Part shown: in pieces, positions 46,552 through 57,756 of the stretch
How the letters are laid out: each line of letters opens with the position of its first letter
How positions within the stretch are numbered: the stretch's first letter is position 1
DNA from: Iris pallida
Lineage: Eukaryota > Streptophyta > Magnoliopsida > Asparagales > Iridaceae
Direction of reading: 5' to 3'
DNA length: 64,000 nt
NCBI GenBank assembly: GCA_029216955.1
Contig: JANAVB010009599.1
Span: 3,670,982-3,734,981, forward strand
Notes under the pieces: model-generated
Seen by the model: the letters and a program-made list of their open reading frames with translations, nothing else
Database searches by the model: none
What the model was told of the DNA's origin: nothing
Position numbers and translations under genes: made by a program

Positions 46552-46890
46552 GGAAGCCTCCAAGTTGGGAGCCCTGAACGCCTGGTATCGCCGCCTCTCT
46601 GTTTTTCATTAAAACGGCTCTGCTCCTCAGACGCACGGCCAGGAAACCATCGACCCTTACCTTGCTCGTATCCCCTGATGTTCAGAGGGGCTGTTGGCCT
46701 TCGTGGTCATCTTCCCCGCCTCATAACCGCCGTCCACCCCCCGTCTCTCTCTCGAGGAAGGTCGCCAGCCTCTCCAGCGGCGGTTGCCGGACGTCCAGGC
46801 GCATTGCCGAGCTTCACGCCGCGCTCGTTGCCATATTGTTCGCCGCTCGAAGGATCAAGGGGGAGCCCTAACCCTAGATTACGTATCTTT

Positions 46891-46896
<6 letters not shown>
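46552..46896 (-). promoter_or_regulatory. LINE 5' UTR
   Basis: GC-rich leader of about 345 bp upstream of ORF1, ending in the (TA)n tract of the host LTR. L1 promoters are internal and located here; no specific element can be named. Confidence 0.55.
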
Positions 46897-46959
<63 letters not shown>

Positions 46960-47964
46960 CTAACTAAAAAATATATATATAATCTAACTAAAATCAATTC
47001 TACTAACAGAACATGTTCTCCTCTCAATATAACCAAAGTTCTACCAAGTCCAGAATAATCAACCCAACGTCCAATGAAACAAAAACCACAGAACATACTT
47101 CACAAATTTTTCCGAGTCCGAAAATCGGAATACAAACGAAAATCCAACAGAACACTCAACACGACCAATTGGCTAGAGCCAATCTTCACAGAACAATACC
47201 CGTCCGAAATCGGACTAACGAGTTTCCACACAGCAACATAAATATCAAATTCCGTAGGGGATCGAGACAGAAACTTCATCGGCTACTACAGGGAGGGACG
47301 AACTACTCTGTTAGGAATTATACCGAAAGTTGATAACGGAATCCGAAGGGTGGCCTCGGACTCGGACCGACTCAGCAGAGCGTCGTCAGTGACTCGAGGA
47401 GTCTCGGAAGTGCGTCCGGACAGCGGCGAACGGCAACGATGCAAGGGCGGTCGCGCGGAGGGCGCACGGCTGGCCGATGGACGCGCGTCGGTCAAAGGTA
47501 GGCCGCGGGGAGGCTCCAATGCGGGGCTGGCTGCGGAGGTGCCGCGATCGGGGGTCGACCGCGGGGAGGCTCCAATGCGGGGCTGGCCGTGGAGGCACCG
47601 GCGAGGGTTGGGCGCTGGCTGTTGCGGAGGTTGGGCACCGTCGAGGGGTACGGGACAGGGGGTCGGCCGAGAAGGTGAGGGTGCGGGGTCGACCAGAAGG
47701 GCCGCGGAGATGATCGGGGTGGTGGGTTTGGATGGGAGGAAGGAGGAGAGGGTTCTGTGGTTTGAGGAAAGGAAATGGGGGATGATGATGGGGTGTTATT
47801 GGTGTCTGAGAGGGAAAGAGGGTGAGAGGGGGGTTTGTAGTTGGGAGAGGTGAGAGAGATAGATGGTGAGGTTGTGGTGGTGAGAGATTTAGGGAGAGGA
47901 ATTAGGGAGAGAGTGAGAAAACGTGGGAGAGAGGGAGAGCTGGTATGAGGGGTTGGGTTTTACA
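46897..47964 (-). repeat. LARD LTR A, second part
   Basis: Begins in (TA)n (46897-46957) and matches 51830-52840 of LTR B (CTCAATATAACCAAAGTTC to GGGTTTTACA). It includes a GC-rich block (47340-47710) in which long ORFs on both strands are by-products of base composition. Confidence 0.85.
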
Positions 47965-50292
47965 AGCTTTTCTCCTTAGAAAATTTGTCCTCAAAATTTA
48001 AATGTAGAGATAGGGTTTAGTCAAGTCTCAACAAGCAAGGACATTACTCCCTTAACTGCCTCAAACGAAACTACGTTAGCTGCCCCATGGCTAACCTACA
48101 ATGGAGATATCTTATTCAATTCATGCACTCTCTTCAAAATAACATTCTTTCCTCCTTAGAAACACAGTCACTGTCCACAATTGTGGATTTCTGCTTCTAT
48201 TTCCGAATTATGAATTACCGAAGGAATTGTGCAAAATTAATCATTTTATCATTGCTTACGAAGCATATATAATATTTTTGTAATATTTTTTTGCCTCATT
48301 CATCTTGCTATTCGATTAGATATTTTCATATCTTGTCTCTGTATAATTCCTTCCCTAAGTGGTAATCCTTAATTATCATGATGAACAGTCATTGTCGAAA
48401 TTATTCCATACTCATACACGTTCTTGCTTGTCGTAGTTTCCCTCTCTCTGCCAATATCCTATCTTTGAAAAACTTAACATTGCTATAATATCCAAGAATT
48501 GAAAAGGACAAACTAAATAATAGTTACATTGATTTGGCAAAATTACAGTCATAGGCTTGTCACTAATCCATACAAGAATGATGTTACTGAAAATATGATA
48601 TCGCCTCCAATAATCATGAGTATCTTCACCTATCAACATATATCTAAGGATTCATATCAAAATTATATTCTTCCAAACCTTAACATTGGTATATATTTGA
48701 CAAGTCCTATCCCAATAATTCTTATCTACCTTTTCCCTAAAATTGAAATCCTCAAAGTTTTCAAAAATTGTATTGAAAGGAAAACATGACATTATGAAAG
48801 ACATCTGCCATAATAAGAGTGTAACTAAGGATTCATTTCACATCATCATAGAATTATTGGATGATTCTCCTAAACTTCTTCTAAAGTTATCCGGTTACAA
48901 CTTCACAACGAATCACCTAGTGCTACTAACAACTGTAGATTCTCTACGCACTAGTTCTCAAAGTCTTGGTCCTTGGTGTTGGGCAGTCTCCAACTGCTTC
49001 ATCTTCTTCTACAGCCCTTGAAATGGGGCCTAACTATAATATATGGTTGTTTGAAATGATAAATGTGCTAAGAAAGTTCAAACTCAGTAATGTTATGAAT
49101 GATTTGCAATCTGAAATGCTAATGGCACTATTGGGATAATGAATTTGATCCGAGAATAATAGTTTGATCCGAGAAGTCAATGATTGTTTGAAAGTGATAC
49201 AAAACTGATAGTGATCATATTTTAACATAATACCATAATGTTTAAGGACATATACCTCGCTAGTGCATATACATCTAGCTGCAGTAAGCCTTTGGCTTTA
49301 TGACTCAGATTAAAATGTAAGGGGTCTAGGACGTAGTCTAAACAATACTCAAAAACCAATGTGTACCTATAATCACTTTAACTAAAGTTTATGCTCCTCT
49401 AGTGTGCATCTGGTTGTAGTAAACTTACAATTTTTGTAAATTGGGTAAATGGCTACAGTGCACGTCTGTAATGCCATGATAGTTTGTTGAATACTCTTTC
49501 AACTAAATCCATAAGATTTTTAAAGAGTAAATGCGTCAACGAAATGTTATAATGATGAAGGTAACTTTTTACTTAGGGTCAAATATAGGAATGTCACATT
49601 CGAAGCAAAGATGTCTGTAGAAATTATAAAGTTGGATGGTTTTTAAATGGATAAAGATCATACTAATGTGAATACACTAGTAGTTGCAAGGATTCTGGGT
49701 TGATTAAGTCAAATAGGGTAAAGGGTATGTTTGATAAGTCAAAATAAAGGCATCACCATTTGATCAAGGTATTCTGATAATGAAATCTGATTTAGGAAAG
49801 TAGAAGGAATGGATTAACGCTTAGTGATTGGTATTAATGGCATGCATGGACTCTAAGACAATTGGGAGGGTAACTATAGCCTCAACTTCCAACTAATCCT
49901 ATAATTTATACAACAAATATTATTAAGAATATAATGACAAACACAACTTATAAGTATTGGCCTAATCTGGGAAGGTTTTTACTTAATCAAAATCGAGTAA
50001 GTCATTTGTCAACATTCTCTGAAATGGAAGGAAGATAAGATAAGTAATTAACAAACATAAGCAAGGTAACCTACGAAACTATAAGCAAGCAAAAATAGAT
50101 TATATAAATAGATAAATTCGGTCCTATGTTGCGACGGGTTGGAAAGTCTAAGTGTGCTAATTGTTTCTAGAGTCTGTTCTCCAAAAGTCATTCTTAAGTC
50201 TAAAGTCAGAATACAGGACTGCATGTTTTTCTAGACTAAGTTGACTAGACCAATTTGTAGAACTGGACCTGCATGGGCCATCACTGGAAACA
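47965..50292 (-). other. LARD internal region, non-coding
   Basis: 2.3 kb without recognised gag or pol. The right end (sense: after the 5' LTR) carries the shared GACCTGCATGGGCCATCACT motif at 50267-50286; the left end carries the purine tract AAGGAGAAAAGCT before the 3' LTR. Short ORFs have no motif. Confidence 0.7.
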
Positions 50293-52840
50293 TGTCATGA
50301 TCTGATCCTAAGATTATGGGTCCTTCGGATCATGCCCGGCCTGCACCGTTGTGAGACGACAACAGTAAGCTGTATCAATCAATAGTAACTCAAGCACAAC
50401 ATTCTAAACACGAAAAATTAAAAACTTTTATTTTATAACTCAAACACAATGTCGGAACAACTTAAGTTGTACTAAGGTTTACAGCTTTAAATACAATGCT
50501 GACTAGGCTAGTCGGCTCAGGTGCCTCATAATTGAGTTCAGCTATCTCCTCAGGATTCAGTTCGGATCCGTAGTAGGTACTAAAAGTAAGCTTCTCATCA
50601 TCACAATCACCTAAAAATGTTGGTCTCCAGTCAGGAGGGGAACAAGAACATACATATCCATTCCATCATTTTAATGAATAACTAAAAAAGACAAGAAACA
50701 ATTTTATAACATAATTTATTTTCTAATAATAATAAAGAAGCAGTGATGCGATAAATCTCTGGAAATAAAAATGATGCAATCTAATTAGCAATAATGTTTT
50801 GAGCGTGTAACATCCTGTGGCCGACTGGGGAGGGAGGCAGTATGTGTTCTAGTGAACACGGTCCGGCTTCAGCCCAAGTGGATTGGGCTTCCGCTATCCA
50901 CAGTGAGGCAGTACGGGGCTTTGATCACATGTGTTAACACTACTCCCTAATCCCGAGTCGATGAGTCAGTCAAGCAATCAGTTGGGTCCGAATGGGATCC
51001 CGTGGATCGAGTGTCGATACAATGATTTTACGATGCAATGATTTTAATTATTAACTAAAACACAAGTTTGAATACATATGAACTTGCCATGTTTTTTTTC
51101 GATGCTGTAGGTGACGACAGAAAATATTTAGACTAAGTCCCGGAACTGAAAACCTACATTAACGAAATATAACTTAGTTGCCAATCTACGGTTGCTACAA
51201 TTCTAATTAATTAACTAATTAATAATACGATATCGTCTAGACTCTAAATCTGCCAATAATTAACAAAATAATTAATTAGTTATAACATATTTTTAGAGGA
51301 GTAAAGCTACAATTAATAATACTTATAACTACGTATAATATTTGGCAAAAACGTTTTTCAAGTAAAACTAGTACTTTTATAAATAATGCGAAAAATACTA
51401 TATATTATTTATTAGTAAATAATAAACGGTTTTTCGTAAACTAATATTTCGTCTAGATTTACTTATATAATATCCAAAAAATACTTGAATTTAATCATAT
51501 TTTATTTCCATAATTTAGCTATAGTATTTTTAATAGATATTTTAAATAATAAGAAAAACAATTTTAATAGTTATAATATTACGAGAATCATTTATTTAGA
51601 AATATCTAATATTTTTAGAAATATAATTGAGGGTAATAATAAACTACTACTAAAAATAATATTCTAAGTAATTTATTCATAACGTGAAAGTTACTAATTT
51701 AACTATAATAAATAATAGTAAATAGGTAGAACCTATACAAAATATTCTTCTTGGTAATAAAACTCATTTTGAAACCAAATAACGTTTTATATACATAAAA
51801 TTTAACGACAACATAATAAATATATATATATAATCTGACTAAAATCAATTCTACTAACAGAACGTGATCTCCTCTCAATATAACCAAAGTTCTACCAAGT
51901 CCAGAATAATCGACCCAACGTCCAATGAAACAAAAACCATAGAACATACTTCACAAATATTCCCGAGTCTAAAAATCGGACTACTAACCAAAATCCAACA
52001 AAACACTCAACACAACCAATTGGCTAGAGACTATCTTCACAGAACAATACCCATCCAAAATTGGACTAACGAGTATCCACACAACAACATAAACATTGAA
52101 TCCCGTAGGGGATCGAGACCGAAACGTCATCGACTACTACGGGAAGGGACGAACTACTCTATTAGAAATTATACCGAAAGTTGATGACGAAATCCGAAGG
52201 GTGGCCTTGGACTCGGATCGACCCGCAGAGCGTCGTCAGCGACTCGAGGAGTCTCGGAAGTGCATCCGGACAGCGGCGAACGGCAGCGACGCAAGGGCGG
52301 TCGCACGGAGGGCGCACGACTGGCCGATGGACGCATGACGGTCGGCGGTCGGCCGCGGGGAGGCTCCAGTACTGGGTTGGCCGCGGATCGGGCACGGGCT
52401 GGCCGCTGAGGCGACACGATCAGGGTCGGCCGCGGGGAGGCTCCAGTACGGGGCTGGCCGCAGAGGCGCCTTGGAGGTTGGGCACTGGCGGTCGCGGAGG
52501 TCGGGCACTGTCGAGAGGTACGAGACAGGTGGTCGGCCGAGAAGGCGAGGGTGCGGGGTCGACCAGAAGGGCCGCGGAGATGATCGGGGTGGTGTGTTCG
52601 AATGGGAGGAAGGAGGAGAGGGTTTTATGGTTTGAGGAAAGGAAAGGGGGGATGATGATGGGGTGTTGTTGGTGTGTGAGAGGGAAAGAGAGTGAGAGGG
52701 GAGTTTGTAGTTGGGAGAGGTGTGTGTGAGAGAGAGAGATGGTGTGGTTGTGGGGGTGAGAGATTTGGGGAGAGGAATTAGGGAGAGAGTGGAAGAATGT
52801 GGGGGAGAGGGAGAGATGGTACGAGGGGTTGGGTTTTACA
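50293..52840 (-). repeat. LARD LTR B (5' LTR)
   Basis: Complete LTR, TGTCATGATCTG to GGGTTTTACA, 2,548 bp, with only a short TA run at 51819-51832. It shows what LTR A looked like before the LINE arrived. Confidence 0.88.
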
Positions 52841-52845
52841 CTTAC

Positions 52846-54394
52846 CCATTCCCGTGATCTTCTCATTCTCTTACTCTTTTTCCATCTGGCTTATTAACCC
52901 ATCTTTCCACTTTATCACTCTCATATTCTGATTCATAAATATGAATAAGTTGACCATCAGGGTTTACTTGATTTGAGGGTTAAAAGAGGTAAGTTAGAAA
53001 AAATAAAAATCATGCTTGGTTTGAGAATGGTGGTTTAGGAGGAGGTTATAGAGGGTTAAGTGAGGGTTTGTTTATCCTTCTTTTTCTATTTTTCAACCCC
53101 AAATCAGATGGTTAACAAAGGTGATTGAGGGTTTTGTTTAAAAATTCATAAATACCCTTTATTTGTTTTATAAAATATAGTGACTTTTTTTTTCTTTTCT
53201 TTTTATGCCTTTAACATGTTGCTCCGTAGCTTCCTCATTTTAAAACATATTTTGACAAGTTGTAATTAAAATTCCAATCTAATTTAATTTTATGACATAT
53301 GTAATAAGGATATTTTGGTAACTATTATATTTTTATTAATTCTTTTCTCACTCAAAATCTCAAATCCAAGCAAAAGTAATGAAACACACTTTACTTAATT
53401 CTCCCTCAAATCAAAACATGGTTATATGTATTGATTCTACTCTTCCTCATTTAATCCCATTAACCCTGCTTCTTCTTCTTTTTTTCCCTCAATCCAACGT
53501 ACCCTCAGAGCTCAACACCTAAGAGAGCAGTCATCTAGGTGGTTGTCTTTTATTTGTATGTACATCTTTCTAGATTTCTTGTACAACTGGTGTAGTCTGT
53601 CTAGTAAGCTACATCTCCAGAGCTACAAGGGGGAGTTCAACATGATAGATGTTTTGGAAACTATACCTCCATTGCTACATATCTTTATTCTGTACATTGA
53701 CACCTTGAGTTAGTTATGGTGTTTCATAGATACAATTGAGGTACAAAGTCACTAGGTCAAAATTTCATTTGCGAGTTGGAGTTTCCTAAACCAAGTTCAA
53801 ATGAGGGCACTTGTTAGGTTTTAACTATATGGTCTTTCCTTAATATGTTTGGTTATTAGGCTTGTATTTTCATTTTTCATGAAGACGATATATATTTAAC
53901 TTCTATGCTCAGACTATGGAGAGAGAAGAGAGATTAGTTTAAAAAATAGAGACTTCCCATTAAAAAGTAGTGAGAACTCTCTTTGTTGGTGATCACAGTC
54001 GACAAATGGAAATGGTTAAAATTGTGTCTAGACCCAAATCCATTCTATAGTGATTAGAAATAAAATATGTTTCGGAAAATAATTCTTAGAAGACTATTTT
54101 CACTATGTCCTGCAATTAGTTATAATATATATTGGAATTCTTCTTTCTAAATACTTTTCTTTATAGTTTTGAATAAGTTAGATAGATCACTTAATATTTA
54201 GATCACTTAAAATGTTATATATATATTGGAATTCATAATATATAATGGAAGTCCCGTGCATAACGCCATACATCTAAAAAAAAGGTTTTGAATAAGTTAA
54301 ATAGACCACTTAATATTTATCTTTTTTCTTCATTAATGATTTGATATAGCAAATTAAAAGATGCATCCAAAATTGCATATATTGTGATAAAAAA
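52846..54394. other. Intergenic DNA, nothing recognised
   Basis: AT-rich, no convincing ORF, RNA gene or repeat boundary. A CTAGGTGGTTGTC word near 53534 resembles the arm of the MITE at 54395 but stands alone. Confidence 0.5.
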
Positions 54395-54457
54395 TGTTAA
54401 GTTTACAATCAAATGAGTTAAAATCTATTTACAACCGCCTACGTGGTGGTGGTGGTC

Positions 54458-54512
<55 letters not shown>

Positions 54513-54590
54513 ACACACACACATATGAAAGGAGAGTACCCGAACCACTACGTAGGTGGTTGTCTAATCCATTTGATTGTAATTCTAACA
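54395..54590. mobile_element. MITE-like element with long inverted ends
   Basis: The left arm starts TGTTAAGTTTACAATCAAAT and includes ACAACCGCCTACGTGG. The right arm is its approximate inverse, with CCACTACGTAGGTGGTTGT and ATTTGATTGTAATTCTAACA. The centre is a C40-(AC)n tract. A related element lies at 61629-61722. No clear TSD, and the superfamily is not determined. Confidence 0.6.
54459..54522. repeat. C40 homopolymer followed by (AC)12
   Basis: Forty consecutive C (54459-54498), then AC repeats to about 54522. It lies between the MITE arms. The minus strand has G40, able in principle to form G-quadruplexes. The length in the assembly may be unreliable. Confidence 0.9.
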
Positions 54591-55319
54591 ATGATCGCTG
54601 TGATCATATCAAATCATCCAAATCATGCACTTTGTATTTTTCATTAATTTTTGTATCTTTCTTTTTAGTGGAATCTAGCCTTATTTAATGACTCAATCAT
54701 GAATAGTAGAACAACCGATGTTTTGAGAAGTTAATGCATGCATGCCTTCCCTCTTCCAAATTTATTCGTCTCTTTTCTTTTGTGTTCCGAATTCGAGTGC
54801 AACTACAACTTGGGTTGCACTACATGGTATGAGAACCTATGCTCAAAGCTTCTATTCAAGCTAGATTTGATAGAGGCCCGTCAAGAAGCACGTGAGCCTG
54901 AGGATGGGGAGATCCTTAAAGCCTTGGTGCCTCCAAACATGTAGGAACATTGTATGGAATGGAGAATGAAGAGCTACAAAAATTGATTAAAATACTTACA
55001 AATGAACTTGTGGGTGTTCGTGATTTAAAGTCATAAAACAAACTATCGGTGCATGTATTGAAGGATAATTCTTTTTATGAGCAATGTCAAATGATACCGA
55101 TTCGTAAAAATCTGTTCTGTGATAGCATCAAGGATCTACCTAAATACCAAGGAAGCGTAATCATACTGGAAGTCTTCGTCGATTGACCCCACACCATGGA
55201 GCACAAAAGGATGTGCCTAAACCTATCCAACACCTATGGTTAGCCTATTTATGATGACAATGATGAACCCTACATATGATAGCTATGGTGAGCCTTATAA
55301 TGAGTACAAAGAAGAAGAA
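54591..55319. other. Intergenic DNA with short unassigned ORFs
   Basis: A plus-strand ORF of 68 codons (54738-54944) begins MHAFPLPNLFVSF and later reads EAREPEDGEILKAL. It has no recognised domain. Nothing else can be supported. Confidence 0.4.
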
Positions 55320-55582
55320 TGTCATGACCCGCTCCCACTTCGGACTTACAAGTATATGCGTGTGCCTGCATATATACATGTACTATGTAACTCCTACTAA
55401 GAGTCCCAGGCACATGTTTTAAGCTATTTATACCTCAAGTACCATAACCATCTAGAGTAACATATCAAGTCCACAATTAAAACATTATTCACTCACAGAA
55501 CGAACTATAGGTCATATTATGAGTCAAAACATCCAAAATATAACAAATGGCCTAAGAGTTTCAAAACAAAAGTCCACAAACA
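55320..55582 (-). repeat. Possible gypsy LTR fragment
   Basis: TGTCATGACCCGCTCCC at 55320 resembles the starts of the other gypsy LTRs (TGTCACGACCC, TGTCATGATC). The similarity fades within about 100 bp and no matching end is found. Confidence 0.35.
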
Positions 55583-56080
55583 CTACAAAAAAATACATGT
55601 TTATAAGTACTTCAACCATATCCATTGTCAATCCATCGCTAAACAATAATAGCGACGATCTAGTGATGGAAAATGGTTGCCAAGAATCCAATGTCGCTAT
55701 CGAAAAGGTGTCGCCGTGTAGTCGCCTGGTCTGACTGACAACCGATGACTTGGCAATAAAGTAGAGACAATTTGACATCTGTTGGGCGATACCATACTAC
55801 AAGCGACGAACTGAAGACTATCCATGGGACAACAGTTTAAAAGCAATAATCATCGATATACTAGCAACAAACTTTCGATCTGTGCAACATAGTGACGGAC
55901 CGTTGACGCACTAGCGATAGAGGGGCGATGGATGTAGGTTTTTGATACATGGGTTTCATATCTAATACTTAGTAACCGACGGAAATAAATATCACCTAGT
56001 AGTCGCCTGTGTGTCCCCTGCTCTTTGTTGTTCGTCGCTAGTGCGTCAACGGTCCGTCGCTATGTTGCACATATTTGAAA
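55583..56080. mobile_element. CACTA-like fragment with a hairpin
   Basis: Starts CACTACAAAAAAA, a common CACTA terminus, and is full of GTCGCT/AGCGAC words. Arms at 55881-55918 and 56034-56071 are inverted copies over 38 bp with two mismatches. No right end TAGTG with matching TSD is found. Confidence 0.45.
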
Positions 56081-56083
56081 TAA

Positions 56084-56158
56084 GAATTTGGCAGATCCTT
56101 TTACTAAAAGTCTACCGAGAGAAGTTGTAAAAGGAACATCCAAAAAATGGGGCTAAAA
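56084..56158 (+). pseudogene. copia RNase H C-terminal relic
   Basis: The plus-strand frame reads NLADPFTKSLPREVV then KGTSKKWG and a stop. 'N.ADP.TK.L' is the standard end of copia RNase H. Nothing of the rest of that element is visible upstream, where the CACTA-like fragment lies. Confidence 0.7.
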
Positions 56159-56253
56159 CCTCTTATAAAAATCACCAACAATGGTAACCCAACCTTGACT
56201 AAAAACCAATTAGTACAAGGTTCAATGAGTAAAAACAAGTTTTTTAATTGATT

Positions 56254-56258
56254 GATAT
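56254..56258. repeat. TSD GATAT, left copy
   Basis: GATAT, repeated at 59474-59478. Confidence 0.85.
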
Positions 56259-56523
56259 TAAAGAAACCAGAATTTAAATGGAGGGAGCAAGACTAGAACA
56301 CACAAAAATTACGTTGTTCGGCAATGCCTACATCCACGGAAGAAGAGGAAAGCTTTTCGTTAATTTTATCACTCTTGGAATACAAGGAGAGAGAGCCTAA
56401 ATATATAGGCAAGTTCGAGCTCCTAAACTATTGGTTATTTGTAACCAAATAAGTTATAATAAGATGGAAGTCGGTTGAAACAAATCAGTTGCAACAAGAT
56501 GCACTATATCCTCTTCTCCAAAC
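56259..56523 (-). repeat. Ale-type copia 3' LTR
   Basis: Plus strand TAAAGAAACCAG to CTCTTCTCC. It lacks the (TA)n of the partner LTR and differs by several substitutions. Confidence 0.8.
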
Positions 56524-56529
56524 CCCCCC

Positions 56530-57394
56530 TCAAGTTGGTGCAAAAATCTCAATTGATCCCAACTTGGTCAAAATAGCTTGAAGTCGATCTGTTGTCAAAC
56601 CCTTGGTAAAGATATCGACTAACTGATCTTTGCTTTTTGTGTAGGGTGTACAGATAGTATTCTCTTCCACCTTCTTACGGTCAAAGTGGCAATCAACCTC
56701 TATATGTTTGGTCGTCTCATTGAATACAGGATTATATGCAATGTGAATGGCCGATTGGTTATCACAGTACTTCTTCATGGGTAAAGAGGGTTTAAATCCC
56801 AAATCATATAATAGTGCATGAATCCAAACCAATTCACTTGATGTGGAGGCCATCGACCGATATTCAGCTTCTGTACTGGAGTATGTAGCGATATATTATT
56901 TTTTTACTTTTCTACGTTACAAGATTTCCACCAACAAAAGTACAAAATTCGGTGGTAGAGCGTCTATTTGTCTGACTACCATCCCAGTATGCATCTGTGT
57001 ATCCTTCAACATCGATGTATCCATTTTTCCTCATCCAAATTCTTCGACCTGGAGACCCCTTTAAGTACTGGAGAACTCTATTTGCTACCTGCATATTTTT
57101 GTCACATGGTTTATGCATAAAACGACTGATCAAACTTACAACATAAGAGATACCAGGTCTAGTAGTAGTAAGATAAATTAGTCTCCCTAGTAGACGTTGG
57201 AACTGCCCAATATCCAGTAAAGGTGTACCTTCGAAATTTAACTTAATAGAGGTATCCACAGGTGTTGGAACTACTTTAGCCCCAAGTTTTCCAGTTTCCT
57301 TTAGCAAATACAGGTAGTACTTATGTTGGTTAAGAAATAAACCTTTATGTGAGTAGGCAATCTCCATACCTAGGAAATATTTTAGGCTTCCCAA
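56530..57394 (-). pseudogene. copia reverse transcriptase C-terminus and RNase H
   Basis: Minus strand: GSLKYFLGMEIAYSHKGLFL, GRLIYLTTTRPGISYVV, YTDAYWDGSQTNRRSTTEF (RNase H, first Asp), then a stop near 56912 and a frame change. It continues SELVWIHALLYDLGF, KKYCDNQSAIHIAYNP (Asp), HIEVDCHFDRKKVEE and DIFTKGLTTDRL. The domain order is correct for copia but at least two breaks are present. Confidence 0.85.
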
Positions 57395-57399
57395 GTCCT

Positions 57400-57753
57400 T
57401 TACAGCAAATCGCTACTGCAGATAAGATTTGAGTTCCTTGATCTCTTCCTTATTGTACCCTGTAATGATAAGATCATCAACATATATACAAGTACAATTG
57501 TTACACGAATCTCCTTTTTTTTAACAAATAATGAGGAATCATTGACACTTCTTTTGAAACCATTCGTTACAAGAGCTGAACTGAGCTTGGCATACCATGC
57601 CCTTGGTGATTGTTTTAGGCCATACAAGGCCTTTTGTATTTTATAGGACATGCCTGGTTGGGCCTCACATGGGTGTCCTAGAGGCAACTTCATGTAAACT
57701 TCTTCTACTAAATCACCATGTAAAAATATATTTTTAATATCCATTTGATACAA
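57400..57753 (-). pseudogene. copia reverse transcriptase, central part
   Basis: Same frame as the gag-protease ORF, separated from it by one TAG (57757-57759) where copia elements normally have Trp before SLYQMD. It reads YQMDIKNIFLHGDLVEEVYM, KALYGLKQSPRAWY and SSALVTNGFKRSVNDSSLF. A one-base shift lies just before the catalytic box; the YVDD motif itself is intact in the neighbouring frame (about 57467-57483). Confidence 0.85.
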
Positions 57754-57756
57754 TTT

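Noticed and set aside
46330..47058. 242-codon ORF on the plus strand
   Set aside because: Antisense to the LINE 5' region and running through (TA)n; repeat-made shadow ORF.
47350..47853. 167-codon GC-rich ORF on the plus strand
   Set aside because: Lies inside LTR A, Arg/Gly-rich in every frame, partly mirrored in LTR B, no domain.
55320..55336. Full gypsy LTR starting at 55320
   Set aside because: Only the first bases resemble the other LTRs; no matching end or TSD, so kept only as a low-confidence fragment.
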